A stretch of 64,000 bases of DNA, taken from Chitinophagaceae bacterium. GTDB taxonomy: Bacteria; Bacteroidota; Bacteroidia; Chitinophagales; Chitinophagaceae. This document shows, in pieces, positions 24,696 to 33,278 of this stretch. Under the pieces are notes generated by a model. That model did no database searches. It saw only the letters and a list, made by a program, of their open reading frames with translations, and was not told where the DNA came from. The stretch is taken from assembly GCA_021151685.1 (NCBI GenBank), contig JAGKWS010000008.1:3435-67434 (forward strand), read 5' to 3'. The number at the start of each line of letters is the position of its first letter. Within the stretch, counting starts at the first letter, position 1. Made by a program: the position numbers and the translations under genes.

Positions 24696-25341
24696 AGTAG
24701 CATTAGCCGACGATCATAACCTCTTTCGGAAGGGGGTGGAGGAGATTCTTGCCGACTTTGATAATGTAGAGGTACTCTACAGTGTACATAACGGCCGGGA
24801 ATTGATAACGCAGATAACCAACAAGGGTATATTGCCCGATGTGTGCCTGCTGGATATAAACATGCCCGAGCTGAATGGCTTTGAGACGGCGGCACAGATA
24901 AAGGTGAAATGGCCGGGTATCAATATACTGGCCGTATCGGTATACGACTCTGAGCATACTATACTAAGTATGTTACGTGCAGGTGCCGGGGGCTATGTGC
25001 TGAAAGATACACAGCCCGCTATGCTACGGTTGGCTATAGAGTCTTTGCACCAGCATGGCTTCTACTGTTCAGAGCTTGTAAATGGCCGGTTGTTGCATCA
25101 GGCATTGACGCAAGGTAGTGCCGAGCCCGGGGTAGCACTTACGGCCAATGAAACCCGTTTTTTGAAACTGTGTTGTTCTGAGCTCACCTACAAGGAAATA
25201 GCGGAGATGATGGAACTGAGTCATCGAACAATAGATGGCTACCGGGATAATTTGTTTGACAAACTGAACTTGAAATCGCGTACAGGATTGGTTATCTATG
25301 CCCTTAAAAAGGGTATAGCCACTATCGATGAATATTCGTAG
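24679..25341 (+). CDS. NarL/LuxR-type response regulator
   Basis: 220 residues from the ATG at 24679 (M-K-T-T-I-K-V-A-L-A-D-D-H). Receiver domain 4-125: acidic pair D11-D12, phosphoacceptor D59 in L-L-D-I-N-M-P, conserved K in V-L-K-D-T. LuxR-type HTH 150-215: F-L-K-L-C-C-S-E-L-T-Y-K-E-I-A-E-M-M, then S-H-R-T-I-D-G-Y-R-D. A cytoplasmic DNA-binding regulator that acts when phosphorylated by the kinase encoded just before it. Its target genes are not evident in the window. Confidence 0.93.
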   Translation: MKTTIKVALADDHNLFRKGVEEILADFDNVEVLYSVHNGRELITQITNKGILPDVCLLDINMPELNGFETAAQIKVKWPGINILAVSVYDSEHTILSMLRAGAGGYVLKDTQPAMLRLAIESLHQHGFYCSELVNGRLLHQALTQGSAEPGVALTANETRFLKLCCSELTYKEIAEMMELSHRTIDGYRDNLFDKLNLKSRTGLVIYALKKGIATIDEYS

Positions 25342-25359
25342 CACTTGTTATGCTATCCA

Positions 25360-26163
25360 TCAATGCAGTTTTGCACGCCACGTATCCAAGTCCATCACAC
25401 GGTCGTTTGGCGCATCGTAGTAGTACACTTCCATAGATTCCGGGTCTACGTAGAAGTTGTAGTTTGGTTTTTCTACGTTAGTGTCCCATACCTTCACCCA
25501 AAAGTACTCAGATTGTTTGTTGGGCCCACGGCATACACCCAGCATCAGGTTGCCTTTGCCAGATTGCACTTTGCCAATTTTTTCTGCTACCTCAGCCACA
25601 TGTTCAACTGCATCTAATGCCCGGTTTTCCCAGAATTTTGATCTTACTTTAAGTATCAACGCATCCACTTCATCGCGGTAGAAGGACTTACAATGTAGTC
25701 TCGCATCCCGTTTCATGGCCGATATTCTTTTGTCTGCAGTTCCGCAAGCCTCGTTTTCAGGCAGGCTTTCAGCTATTATGCCTGCCCAGCGGTCGGTATA
25801 GCTGGCAGGTACCTCTTTGGTGCCAGTTGCAAGAAATGCCATCACATTGTCGGGGTAGCATTTGGTGTATCCTACTACACGCCTGCCAATGTATTTTGCT
25901 GTCTTCCTATCGGTATTTTCCGTCATGCGGCATGCCAGATACAGGTAAAAAGGCCGTGTTGCAGGGTTGGTAGTGTATAGGCTATCCAGTATATCGGTAG
26001 CTTGCGCTTTATCGGCCAGTGTCAGCCCTTCATTATAGAAGTTTTTGGCATTTTCCGATATCCTTGCATCATTCAGATAATTGTCGATAGTACCCATGTG
26101 TTGCGCGCCTGTGGTATTGGTTACAAGGCAGCCAGCTATTATCAGCGGAAATATGTACTTCAT
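25360..26163 (-). CDS. Exported protein of unknown function
   Basis: 267 residues from the ATG at 26163; signal peptide about 1-20 (M-K-Y-I-F-P-L-I-I-A-G). The mature protein is helical and has several cysteines (C-R-M, Y-T-K-C-Y-P-D-N-V, E-A-C-G-T-A-D). The C-terminal third contains a D-P-E-S-M-E-V-Y-Y-Y-D segment and ends D-L-D-T-W-R. No catalytic motif or domain was recognised. It stands alone between the response regulator (convergent) and the nucleoside phosphorylase gene. Confidence 0.75.
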   Translation of the reverse strand: MKYIFPLIIAGCLVTNTTGAQHMGTIDNYLNDARISENAKNFYNEGLTLADKAQATDILDSLYTTNPATRPFYLYLACRMTENTDRKTAKYIGRRVVGYTKCYPDNVMAFLATGTKEVPASYTDRWAGIIAESLPENEACGTADKRISAMKRDARLHCKSFYRDEVDALILKVRSKFWENRALDAVEHVAEVAEKIGKVQSGKGNLMLGVCRGPNKQSEYFWVKVWDTNVEKPNYNFYVDPESMEVYYYDAPNDRVMDLDTWRAKLH

Positions 26164-26275
26164 ATATTGAGGGGGACAATTACTTTGACCCGATACTGTA
26201 AACATAAAAATTGCATCCGATATTAGGAAGCAATCATAGAAAAATATGAATGAAATTCAATTGGTTGCAGTGTAG

Positions 26276-27157
26276 CTACAGTCGCTCAATAATCTCCAGC
26301 GATTTTTTTATCATATTTTCAACAGATGCATCGCCATTTTTTGTAAACGTCTTGGTGGCTCGGTTGGCTACTGCGGTGCTTATAGACAAACATTGGTGCC
26401 CCAACAATGCCGACATGCCATACAATGCCGATGTTTCCATTTCGAAGTTGGCAATACGGTAGCCATTATGCCTGAATGCCGATAAGGCATCGGGTAGGTT
26501 GGGTAGGGCAGGGGTAAGGCGTAGCGACCTGCCCTGTGGTCCGTAAAAGCCGGGGCAGGTAGCTGTTATGCCATGTACATAACCATTGGTAAAGTGTTGC
26601 AACAAATGGCCCGGCGATGCTACTACATAGGGGGTAATATGAGGATGTTCGCTTAGAATCTGCTGTTGGAATGCGTGTTGCAATTCACGTTCGGTATCGT
26701 CTTGGGGCAGCTGGTAATACAGTAACAGGTTATCCATACCCGCAGCAAACGATGATGCTATTAGGCTATCGGCCGGTATATCGGCATGTAAGGAGCCACA
26801 TGTGCCTAAGCGGATGATTTTTAGTTTTTTATGTTCGCTTCTTAATGTTCTGGTTTCAAAGTCTATATTCACCAAGGCATCCAGTTCGTTGCAAACAATA
26901 TCTATGTTACCCACACCAATGCCGGTACTCACAACACTTATCTGCTTGCTACCAATATAGCCGGTATGGGTTATGAATTCGCGATGCTGCTCCCGGTCTG
27001 TTACCCGGTCGAAGTATTTTGATACTTCCTTTACCCGGTCTGGACTGCCTACTGTAATTACGGTATCGGCAATTTGTTCAGGTTGCAGATCAAGGTGGTA
27101 AATGGCACCACGTTGATTGATGATGAGTTCGGTCTCGGCTATGGGTGTTTTGTTCAT
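26276..27157 (-). CDS. Nucleoside phosphorylase (uridine phosphorylase type)
   Basis: 293 residues, phosphorolysis of a nucleoside to base and ribose 1-phosphate in salvage. N-terminal G-S-P-D-R-V (phosphate-binding loop, about 37-42), then I-G-V-G-N-I-D-I and R-L-G-T-C-G-S-L near 118 match the PNP/UDP superfamily. The catalytic region F-E-M-E-T-S-A-L-Y near 240 is the M-E-x-E-(T/S)-A signature binding the ribose. It is somewhat longer than E. coli Udp (253). Pyrimidine rather than purine preference is likely from the overall pattern but cannot be settled by reading. Confidence 0.87.
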   Translation of the reverse strand: MNKTPIAETELIINQRGAIYHLDLQPEQIADTVITVGSPDRVKEVSKYFDRVTDREQHREFITHTGYIGSKQISVVSTGIGVGNIDIVCNELDALVNIDFETRTLRSEHKKLKIIRLGTCGSLHADIPADSLIASSFAAGMDNLLLYYQLPQDDTERELQHAFQQQILSEHPHITPYVVASPGHLLQHFTNGYVHGITATCPGFYGPQGRSLRLTPALPNLPDALSAFRHNGYRIANFEMETSALYGMSALLGHQCLSISTAVANRATKTFTKNGDASVENMIKKSLEIIERL

Positions 27158-27263
27158 CTTGTTTAGTTCATTGGCTTGTGGTACACAATTATCCGAAAGT
27201 TAACACGTAGTACTTATCGGTTATCGCGAAAGGATATTACTATTGTGCCAAAGTTGAACATTT

Positions 27264-28211
27264 ATGGCGAATATTCCAGTAGTAGATTTGGCTGTTTTTT
27301 CCGGCGGTAGTGAAAGTGAACGGGCTGCATTTGTACAGCAGTTGGGTAAAGCATATGAGGAAACCGGCTTTGTGGCTGTAAAAAACCATGGCATATCCGA
27401 CGATTTGATTGCGGCACTCTATGCTCGTGCGCAGGAGTTTTTTGTCTTGCCCAACAGTGTGAAACAACAATACCAAATACCCGAATTGGCAGGGCAACGC
27501 GGTTATACATCTTTTGGTACCGAGCATGCCAAGGGCTATGAGGCACCCGACCTGAAAGAGTTTTTTCAGTTTGGGCAAATAGTGCCAGAGGGTACGGCCA
27601 ACCCCGATGAGTACCCCAGCAATGTAGTAGTAGCCGAGGTGCCCGAATTTACACCTGTAATGCTGGATGCGTACAGGGCATTTGAGCAAGCTGGCTTGCA
27701 TCTATTGCGTGCCATTGCGATTTATTTGGGTATTGGCGAGCACTATTTCGATGAGCATGTACATATGGGCAACTCCATACTACGGGCTATACATTACCCA
27801 CCCATTGTTACAGAGCCAAGCAGTGCTATACGTGCCGAGCAGCACGAAGATATCAATCTGATAACACTACTGGTAGGTGCATCGGCCGATGGATTACAAA
27901 TCCTTACCCGGCAGGGCGAATGGGTACCTGTAACCTCGCTACCAGAACAAATAGTAGTAAATGTGGGCGATATGTTGCAACGACTCACCAACAACCGCCT
28001 GAGGTCTACTACTCACCGAGTAGTGAACCCACCACGAGCGGAGTGGGGTAAACCACGATATTCTATGCCTTTTTTCCTGCACCCACGCGCCAACATGAGT
28101 CTTGCCTGTCTGGAAGGATGCATCACCCCCAATAATCCTAAAGCGTATGAGGACTATACTGCCGGGCAGTATTTGGATGAACGTCTGCGCGAAATTGGAT
28201 TGAAAAAGTAG
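27264..28211 (+). CDS. 2-oxoglutarate/Fe(II)-dependent oxygenase (isopenicillin N synthase-like)
   Basis: 315 residues with the DIOX_N N-terminus (I-P-V-V-D-L-A-V-F, H-G-I near 50) and the double-stranded beta-helix core. The iron facial triad reads H194 and D196 in E-Q-H-E-D-I-N and H251 in S-T-T-H-R-V-V-N-P; the basic co-substrate contact is R-Y-S-M-P-F near 266. Such enzymes hydroxylate, desaturate or cyclise small molecules. The absence of biosynthetic neighbours suggests general metabolism rather than antibiotic formation. The protein belongs to a family well represented in Bacteroidota and proteobacteria without assigned substrates. Confidence 0.9.
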   Translation: MANIPVVDLAVFSGGSESERAAFVQQLGKAYEETGFVAVKNHGISDDLIAALYARAQEFFVLPNSVKQQYQIPELAGQRGYTSFGTEHAKGYEAPDLKEFFQFGQIVPEGTANPDEYPSNVVVAEVPEFTPVMLDAYRAFEQAGLHLLRAIAIYLGIGEHYFDEHVHMGNSILRAIHYPPIVTEPSSAIRAEQHEDINLITLLVGASADGLQILTRQGEWVPVTSLPEQIVVNVGDMLQRLTNNRLRSTTHRVVNPPRAEWGKPRYSMPFFLHPRANMSLACLEGCITPNNPKAYEDYTAGQYLDERLREIGLKK

Positions 28212-28733
28212 TTAAATAGGGCGAGCCATCAGTAGGTCTGTTTGCGGGTCGGTACCCAGCATAAAGATGTGACTACCGAATCTGATGAAGCCGTTGCGCT
28301 CGTAGAAACGTATAGCCCGTACATTGTGCTCCCATACGCCAAGGCACAGTGTACGGGCATTTTGTTGTTGGGCCCATGTTGTAGAAAAGTTTAATAATTG
28401 CTGCCCCAATCCATTCTTCTGATAGGCACCTGATATGTAGATACGCTCCAGCTCCACGGCTGGTTGGTGTGCTGCTAAGGCATAAGTACTTTTTCTGTTT
28501 AGCTTTATATATCCTGCTTTATTTACTTCGTTTTCAATAAAGTAAAATTCACTTTCCTTATCATTAAGTTCTTCTGCAAGGCGGTTGATGGCAAAGGCAT
28601 GGGTCAGGTACTGTACTATATCTTCTTTCTTGTTTTGTGTTGCAAAGGCCTCGGTAAATGTGGTGATGCTCAGCTGCTGTAACTGCTGCGCTTCTTGTAG
28701 CTGCACAGCACGTATGGAAAATGGCATACTCAT
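28212..28733 (-). CDS. GNAT family N-acetyltransferase
   Basis: 173 residues from the ATG at 28733 (an internal ATG six bases on is also possible). Acetyl-CoA-binding motif A reads Y-I-S-G-A-Y-Q-K-N-G-L-G-Q-Q-L-L (Q-x-x-G-x-G/A). N-terminal S-I-T-T-F-T-E-A-F and C-terminal F-Y-E-R-N-G-F-I-R-F-G match the small-molecule/peptide acetyltransferase subgroup. Substrate unknown. It is the last gene of a minus-strand set PadR, PspC, NTF2-like, GNAT, with 21 bases to the preceding gene. Confidence 0.88.
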   Translation of the reverse strand: MSMPFSIRAVQLQEAQQLQQLSITTFTEAFATQNKKEDIVQYLTHAFAINRLAEELNDKESEFYFIENEVNKAGYIKLNRKSTYALAAHQPAVELERIYISGAYQKNGLGQQLLNFSTTWAQQQNARTLCLGVWEHNVRAIRFYERNGFIRFGSHIFMLGTDPQTDLLMARPI

Positions 28734-28754
28734 TATGTGAAGGTACACAATCTA

Positions 28755-29237
28755 TCAGTTGTTGGGAATATGGTTGTAACTAATAACCCGGCTCAGTAAC
28801 CAATTATCGTTTTGCTTTAGCCATATATGTGTGTAGCGCGCCGTACTGGTGCGTACAGGCGATTTGCCGCTATACATTGCATAGAAATGGTGCTCGCCAT
28901 GCTGCACGGCAGCATAAAGTATATTGTTCCTGTACATTGGGTACACTACAATAGTAGTATCTATACTTACCCGCCGGGCGCGGTAGGGTAGTTGGCACAA
29001 ACCATCGCGCACCGATGCTATAAAAGCCCGTTTGCCGGAAGTTATACCCGATTGGTCGTGCCAGAATTCGAAATCGGGACTGAGTATGTTCTCAAATACC
29101 AATGTGTCGCAATGGTTGTAGCCTACCGAGAACAACAGACTATCGGCAAGCTTTATTTGTGCAGTCAGGTCCGCAGATTGTGCCAGGGCGAGAACACCCC
29201 GGCATATAAGTGCGGTAGTTACCAGAAAATATTTCAT
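28755..29237 (-). CDS. Exported NTF2/SnoaL-like (DUF4440) protein
   Basis: 160 residues: signal peptide 1-19 (A-L-A-Q), then an NTF2-like cone domain with L-A-D-S-L-L-F near 33, I-L-S-P-D-F-E-F-W-H-D near 52, Y-T-H-I-W-L-K-Q-N-D-N-W-L-L near 140. These domains bind small hydrophobic ligands or act as enzymes; no catalytic pair can be claimed here. Its gene begins 14 bases past the PspC stop and precedes the GNAT gene by 21 bases, so it belongs to the PadR operon. Confidence 0.82.
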   Translation of the reverse strand: MKYFLVTTALICRGVLALAQSADLTAQIKLADSLLFSVGYNHCDTLVFENILSPDFEFWHDQSGITSGKRAFIASVRDGLCQLPYRARRVSIDTTIVVYPMYRNNILYAAVQHGEHHFYAMYSGKSPVRTSTARYTHIWLKQNDNWLLSRVISYNHIPNN

Positions 29238-29251
29238 GGCGATAGGGTAAA

Positions 29252-31069
29252 TTAGTTGTCGTCTATTGCTAATGTATTGTTGGTAACATCTTTAAGTCCG
29301 TTAGCCGTCATTACATATTCTGTACCTGTTTCGTAATAGTCATAGTCGCTATTGTGGCGTTCGTAGTAGCCATCGCCATCTTTATCGCCTATTACATACC
29401 AGCTAAAGTTGTCTATATCTTCACTCACTTTTATACGTTTGCCTACGGGCACTTCTATGGTTACCAATACCCGCTGGTTTCGGAATCTGTCGGTCTTGGT
29501 TATGTTGAAGCCATTGGGTAGATAGACGATGCTGTCTTGCTGGGTAATGACAAATGGTATGTGTTCTGCTTTCACTTTGGCCTCGGTTTGGGATGCCCCC
29601 CGGCTGCTACGCGTACCATATATGTGATACAACGAATCGGCACTTTTTTCTACGTTCACCTTTACGTTGTTTATCCAGAGGGTATTCTTGTTCACCAGTC
29701 TGAATGGTTTGTCATCTTCATCATTCCAGTCGCCCAGCCAGCGGTCGTGTTTAGCAGCCAGTCCGTTTGTTTCGTCTTTATTTACAGCTATGTGCATAAT
29801 GCCTACAGTGGGTTGCTCTATCAGGTAACTTTCTTCTGTAGCCGTGCGCGTACTAAATTCATGTATCATGCCCGATGCAGTGTATAATAGGCATACAAAA
29901 CCAATGAACCATAACCCCAGAAACATATAGGCCAGATAGTGCCTGCGTGTGCGTATACCCATCAGCCGGCGCACCCCCAATATGATGAGTGCCAGCATAG
30001 GTATTCCCAGTACAAACGTTACCCCAAGCCATGCTGCTACATGTTGCGTGCCATCATCGAACAGAAAGCTGGTAAACGGCATGGCTGTAGCACCTGCAAA
30101 CAGAATGGCCACCATGGCGGCAAAAAGTGATATTGCTACAATACCGCCAATGAACAGGAAAAATGCCTTTATAATGGTGGCTATAACCCGAAAAATACCT
30201 GCACCTGCCGGCCGCGCCGCTTGTACTGCCGCAGTTGCACGGGCTTGTGTTGCTGCTTTTATAGTATTCATATCTATTTTTTCGCCGCGCATTTGCATGC
30301 GGTCTGTAGACGAACTGGCAAATGGGACAGCTATCCACAAAACAATGTAGGTGATACAAAGAATACTACCCACAGAACCGGCGAAGAGGCCGGGCCCTAA
30401 GCGCAATCCATTATCGAAAAGATTGCCAGAGATGCCTCCCATAATCAGTGGCAGTGCAAATACAACCCTGATAATCCATGCTTCTATATTGAAATATGCC
30501 GCAATACCACTGCACACTCCGGCAATCATGTTGTCGTCCGGATTTCTGTACAAACGTTTCACAACATTGGTTTGTACGCTTTGACCGGGTAGTATAAGCC
30601 ACAGAAGCAGATACACCCAACCCAACGCACCAATCATGATGACAAAAAGGATGCGAATAATAATGGGGTCTATATTGGTACGGGCTGCTATGCCAGAGCA
30701 TACACCGGCAATCACCTTATCGTCGGTATTGCGGTACAGTTTGCCAACCGGTGGTGGGGTATAACCAGCATTGTTGCCTGTGTTACTTTGCTTTGCTTCT
30801 GCTTCTTCGGCTTCAATATCTTCAATTTTGCCAATGCTATCTATTACAGCGTTCAGATCTGTCATATCTATGCATGGTTTCCCATTTTTCAGGCGGTCGC
30901 TCAGCAGTTCAGCAATTCGGTCTTCTATGTCGTTGATGATCTCTTCATTACTTTCTTCATTGGCAAAATGCCTGCGGAGACCGTCAACATAGTTTTTTAG
31001 CTTGTTACAGGCGGTTTCTTCTATGGCTATAACGCGCCCCTGTAAATTTATATTTATTATCTTTTCCAT
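29252..31069 (-). CDS. Large PspC-domain membrane protein
   Basis: 605 residues. N-terminal soluble helical part (1-105) with an anti-sigma-like start (I-I-N-I-N-L-Q-G-R), then two PspC domains in tandem: about 110-160 (L-Y-R-N-T-D-D-K-V-I-A-G-V-C-S-G-I-A) and 172-250 (L-Y-R-N-P-D-D-N-M-I-A-G-V-C-S-G). Three or more further helices lie at 285-420, and a periplasmic C-terminal region rich in beta strands and acidic residues follows. PspC senses envelope stress or tunes membrane phospholipids in enterobacteria. The gene begins one base after the PadR stop, so its expression is probably tied to that regulator. Confidence 0.9.
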   Translation of the reverse strand: MEKIININLQGRVIAIEETACNKLKNYVDGLRRHFANEESNEEIINDIEDRIAELLSDRLKNGKPCIDMTDLNAVIDSIGKIEDIEAEEAEAKQSNTGNNAGYTPPPVGKLYRNTDDKVIAGVCSGIAARTNIDPIIIRILFVIMIGALGWVYLLLWLILPGQSVQTNVVKRLYRNPDDNMIAGVCSGIAAYFNIEAWIIRVVFALPLIMGGISGNLFDNGLRLGPGLFAGSVGSILCITYIVLWIAVPFASSSTDRMQMRGEKIDMNTIKAATQARATAAVQAARPAGAGIFRVIATIIKAFFLFIGGIVAISLFAAMVAILFAGATAMPFTSFLFDDGTQHVAAWLGVTFVLGIPMLALIILGVRRLMGIRTRRHYLAYMFLGLWFIGFVCLLYTASGMIHEFSTRTATEESYLIEQPTVGIMHIAVNKDETNGLAAKHDRWLGDWNDEDDKPFRLVNKNTLWINNVKVNVEKSADSLYHIYGTRSSRGASQTEAKVKAEHIPFVITQQDSIVYLPNGFNITKTDRFRNQRVLVTIEVPVGKRIKVSEDIDNFSWYVIGDKDGDGYYERHNSDYDYYETGTEYVMTANGLKDVTNNTLAIDDN

Positions 31070-31070
31070 G

Positions 31071-31433
31071 TTACTCAGGTTGGTTGTTTAATGGTGGTAG
31101 TGATTCTTTGTTGTTGCGTAGTGTGTTTACTGCGTTTGCCAGTTCATTCCATGTTTCTTCCAGCTCGTTATAAAAGGCAATGCCTTGTTCTGTGAGCGAA
31201 AAGTACTTTCGTGGTGGACCAGACGAGCTTTCAACCCAGCGGTATGTAAGCATACCAGCATTCTTTAGCCGGGTAAGCAATGGGTACAGAGTGCCTTCCA
31301 GCACTATGAGCCGCGAAGCTTTCATTTCTTCCACTATATCGCTGGGGTAGGCTTCTCCCCGGCGTATTACCGACAGTATGCAGAATTCGAGTATGCCTCG
31401 TCGCATCTGACTTTGTGTGTTCTCAATATTCAT
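31071..31433 (-). CDS. PadR-family transcriptional regulator
   Basis: 120 residues from the ATG at 31433 (M-N-I-E-N-T-Q-S-Q). PadR winged helix: R-G-I-L-E-F-C-I-L-S-V-I, Y-P-S-D-I-V-E-E-M, E-G-T-L-Y-P-L-L-T-R-L (recognition helix) and S-S-S-G-P-P-R-K-Y-F-S-L-T (wing). It acts as a dimeric repressor of envelope or detoxification genes. The stop sits one base before the PspC ATG, and the two form a unit frequently found in Bacteroidota (PadR plus PspC). Autoregulation is likely, but no operator was identified. Confidence 0.92.
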   Translation of the reverse strand: MNIENTQSQMRRGILEFCILSVIRRGEAYPSDIVEEMKASRLIVLEGTLYPLLTRLKNAGMLTYRWVESSSGPPRKYFSLTEQGIAFYNELEETWNELANAVNTLRNNKESLPPLNNQPE

Positions 31434-31660
31434 TGGGTTGCTGTTTGGTATCACAAAGATATCGGCAATTACAGGTACTATGTTACACAAGGTACTGTAT
31501 ATATTTTATCGTCATTATTTCAATGAAATATTTTTAGGTATTGTTGAGGGGTGTTTTTGTTCATTATATTTCAGTTGTTATATTGGTGTTCAATTGTTTG
31601 TGGTGTTGAATGTTTTCTCATGATTAGTGTGTGCAGTTTTAATATGAGGTGACAAAAAAA

Positions 31661-31689
31661 TACCGGTCAGTTACAAGAACTGACCGGTA
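31661..31689 (-). terminator. Terminator of the LLM flavin oxidoreductase gene
   Basis: Perfect 12-bp stem (31661-31672 with 31678-31689), five-base loop, and a seven-A run at 31654-31660, which is a U-tract on the minus strand. It begins 28 bases beyond the stop at 31717. Confidence 0.85.
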
Positions 31690-31716
31690 AAGTATAGATG
31701 AAGTAATACTGAGTAG

Positions 31717-32751
31717 CTATTTTGATACTGCTGCTCTTACCATTGGGGCCGTTTGGGTAGCAAATAACTCTATAGAATGCATCAGTTTTTCGTGAGGTAT
31801 GTCACCCGCAATGGTTTGCGCCAGAAAACGGGTATTGCCGAAATATCCGTATTCCTCTATTATTTTTTGTGCCACCTCGGTAGCACTACCCACCAGCAAA
31901 GAGCCGCCCGGTGCCCGCATATACTCGTACTGCTCGCGAGTGATGGGCGACCAACCGCGTTCCTTGCCTACTTTATTCATCAGTTGGCTGTACACAGGCC
32001 AAAACTCATCGGCCGCCTGTTCGCTTGTATCGGCAATGTACATGTGCTGGTTGATGGCCAGTTGCATGGTATCAGCATTATGTCCAGCTTCGGCAGCGGC
32101 CTTCCTGTACAGATTGGTAAGTTGCGTGAAGTGGGCCGGGTTGCCGCCCAGAATAGCAATTGTTAGCGGCAAGCCCAATTTGCCTGCACGTATTACCGAG
32201 GCGGGTGTACCACCCACTGCAATCCATATGGGGATCTTAGCCTGAATGGGTCTGGGGTATATGCCCAGGCCCGGTATGCCAGAGCGATGGTGACCTGTAG
32301 ACCGAACTACCTCATTTTCATTTATTTGTATCAACAAGGCCAGTTTTTCGCTAAATAGTTCGTTATAGTCGTCCAAATCATAGCCGAAAAGCGGGAAGGA
32401 TTCTATAAACGACCCCCTGCCTGCCATTATTTCGGCACGTCCTTTAGAGATAAGATCCAGCGTAGCAAAGTTTTGGAACACCCTTACAGGGTCGGCCGAG
32501 CTGAGTACGGTAACGGCACTCGAGAGCTTGATTTTGTTAGTTTTAGCAGCTATTGCTGCCAGTACTACTTCTGGCGAGGATACCACATAGTCGGGCCGGT
32601 GGTGTTCGCCAAGTGCATATACGTCCAGCCCCATCCGGTCGGCAAGTTCGGCCTCGGCTATTAGTTCTTCAATTCTTTTTGCAGCATGTGTAGCATGTCC
32701 GCTACCAGCTCTTACGGGTATCTCGCCAAATGTACTAATGCCTATCTCCAT
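31717..32751 (-). CDS. LLM-class (luciferase-like) flavin oxidoreductase
   Basis: 344 residues of a TIM-barrel flavin monooxygenase related to bacterial luciferase and alkanal monooxygenases. N-terminal I-S-T-F-G-E-I-P, then Y-A-L-G-E-H-H-R-P-D-Y near 46 (flavin-binding H-H), V-T-V-L-S-S-A-D-P-V-R-V near 80, and M-A-G-R-G-S-F near 112. It uses reduced FMN or F420-like cofactor; the substrate is unknown. It is divergent from the MerR gene and shares with it a 118-base region containing a perfect 34-base inverted repeat, suggesting MerR control (inference). Confidence 0.9.
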   Translation of the reverse strand: MEIGISTFGEIPVRAGSGHATHAAKRIEELIAEAELADRMGLDVYALGEHHRPDYVVSSPEVVLAAIAAKTNKIKLSSAVTVLSSADPVRVFQNFATLDLISKGRAEIMAGRGSFIESFPLFGYDLDDYNELFSEKLALLIQINENEVVRSTGHHRSGIPGLGIYPRPIQAKIPIWIAVGGTPASVIRAGKLGLPLTIAILGGNPAHFTQLTNLYRKAAAEAGHNADTMQLAINQHMYIADTSEQAADEFWPVYSQLMNKVGKERGWSPITREQYEYMRAPGGSLLVGSATEVAQKIIEEYGYFGNTRFLAQTIAGDIPHEKLMHSIELFATQTAPMVRAAVSK

Positions 32752-32781
32752 AATGCAAAGGTCTGTTTTATAGTGTTATCT

Positions 32782-32815
32782 GCCACTATGGTTACCATTG
32801 GGTAACCATAGTGGC
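32782..32815. promoter_or_regulatory. Perfect 34-bp inverted repeat in the LLM/merR divergent region
   Basis: GCCACTATGGTTACC at 32782-32796 and its exact reverse complement at 32801-32815, with ATTG between. It lies about 30 bases before the LLM start and about 19 bases before the merR -33 element. No T-run adjoins it, so an operator or an RNA hairpin is more likely than a terminator. Confidence 0.6.
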
Positions 32816-32833
32816 TACAACTTCAGTTTTTTG

Positions 32834-32865
32834 TTGTCTATATTCAGGGCTAATGGTTAGTTTTA
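32834..32865 (+). promoter_or_regulatory. Promoter of the MerR gene (TTG, 21 bases, TAGTTTTA)
   Basis: TTG at 32834-32836, 21-base spacer, TAGTTTTA at 32858-32865 (one mismatch from TAnnTTTG). The ATG at 32870 starts four bases after the box, so a leaderless mRNA is expected. Confidence 0.5.
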
Positions 32866-32869
32866 CGGC

Positions 32870-33271
32870 ATGCTTATTGGCGAATTGGCAAAAAGATCAG
32901 GTTTTTCCCGCGATACTATCCGGTATTACGAGCGTATAGGATTGCTGATATTATCGGGTAATAAAAGGCAACAGAACAATTATCGGAATTATCCTGATAG
33001 TGCATTGCATACCTTACAGGCCATACGCAACCTAAAGGAGTTGGGGTTTACGTTGGAGGAAATTCGCGAAATTTTGGTACGTCATTCCATGCATGCCTTA
33101 GACAAATCTGTAACTATGCGGTTGGTAGAGCAAAAGCTTGTTCACCTGAATAGCCAAATAGACAAGTTGGTTCAATACCGCGAACGGTTGGAGATGGCCC
33201 GTATCAGAATGCATGGCGAAACACTGGCCAACGATGGCTTGCTACCCGGCATCACATTATGTGCGGCCTGA
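32870..33271 (+). CDS. MerR-family transcriptional regulator
   Basis: 133 residues. Winged HTH at 1-70: I-G-E-L-A-K-R-S-G-F-S-R-D-T-I-R-Y-Y-E-R-I-G-L-L, then Y-R-N-Y-P-D-S-A-L-H-T-L and L-G-F-T-L-E-E-I-R-E-I-L. A coiled-coil dimerisation helix follows (about 85-122) and a short tail with a single Cys (T-L-C-A-A). There is no Cys pattern typical of metal sensors, so the ligand may be organic. A MerR-type operator lies in front of the neighbouring ClpP-like gene, whose stop is seven bases from this gene's stop. Confidence 0.9.
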   Translation: MLIGELAKRSGFSRDTIRYYERIGLLILSGNKRQQNNYRNYPDSALHTLQAIRNLKELGFTLEEIREILVRHSMHALDKSVTMRLVEQKLVHLNSQIDKLVQYRERLEMARIRMHGETLANDGLLPGITLCAA

Positions 33272-33278
33272 TGCCGGT

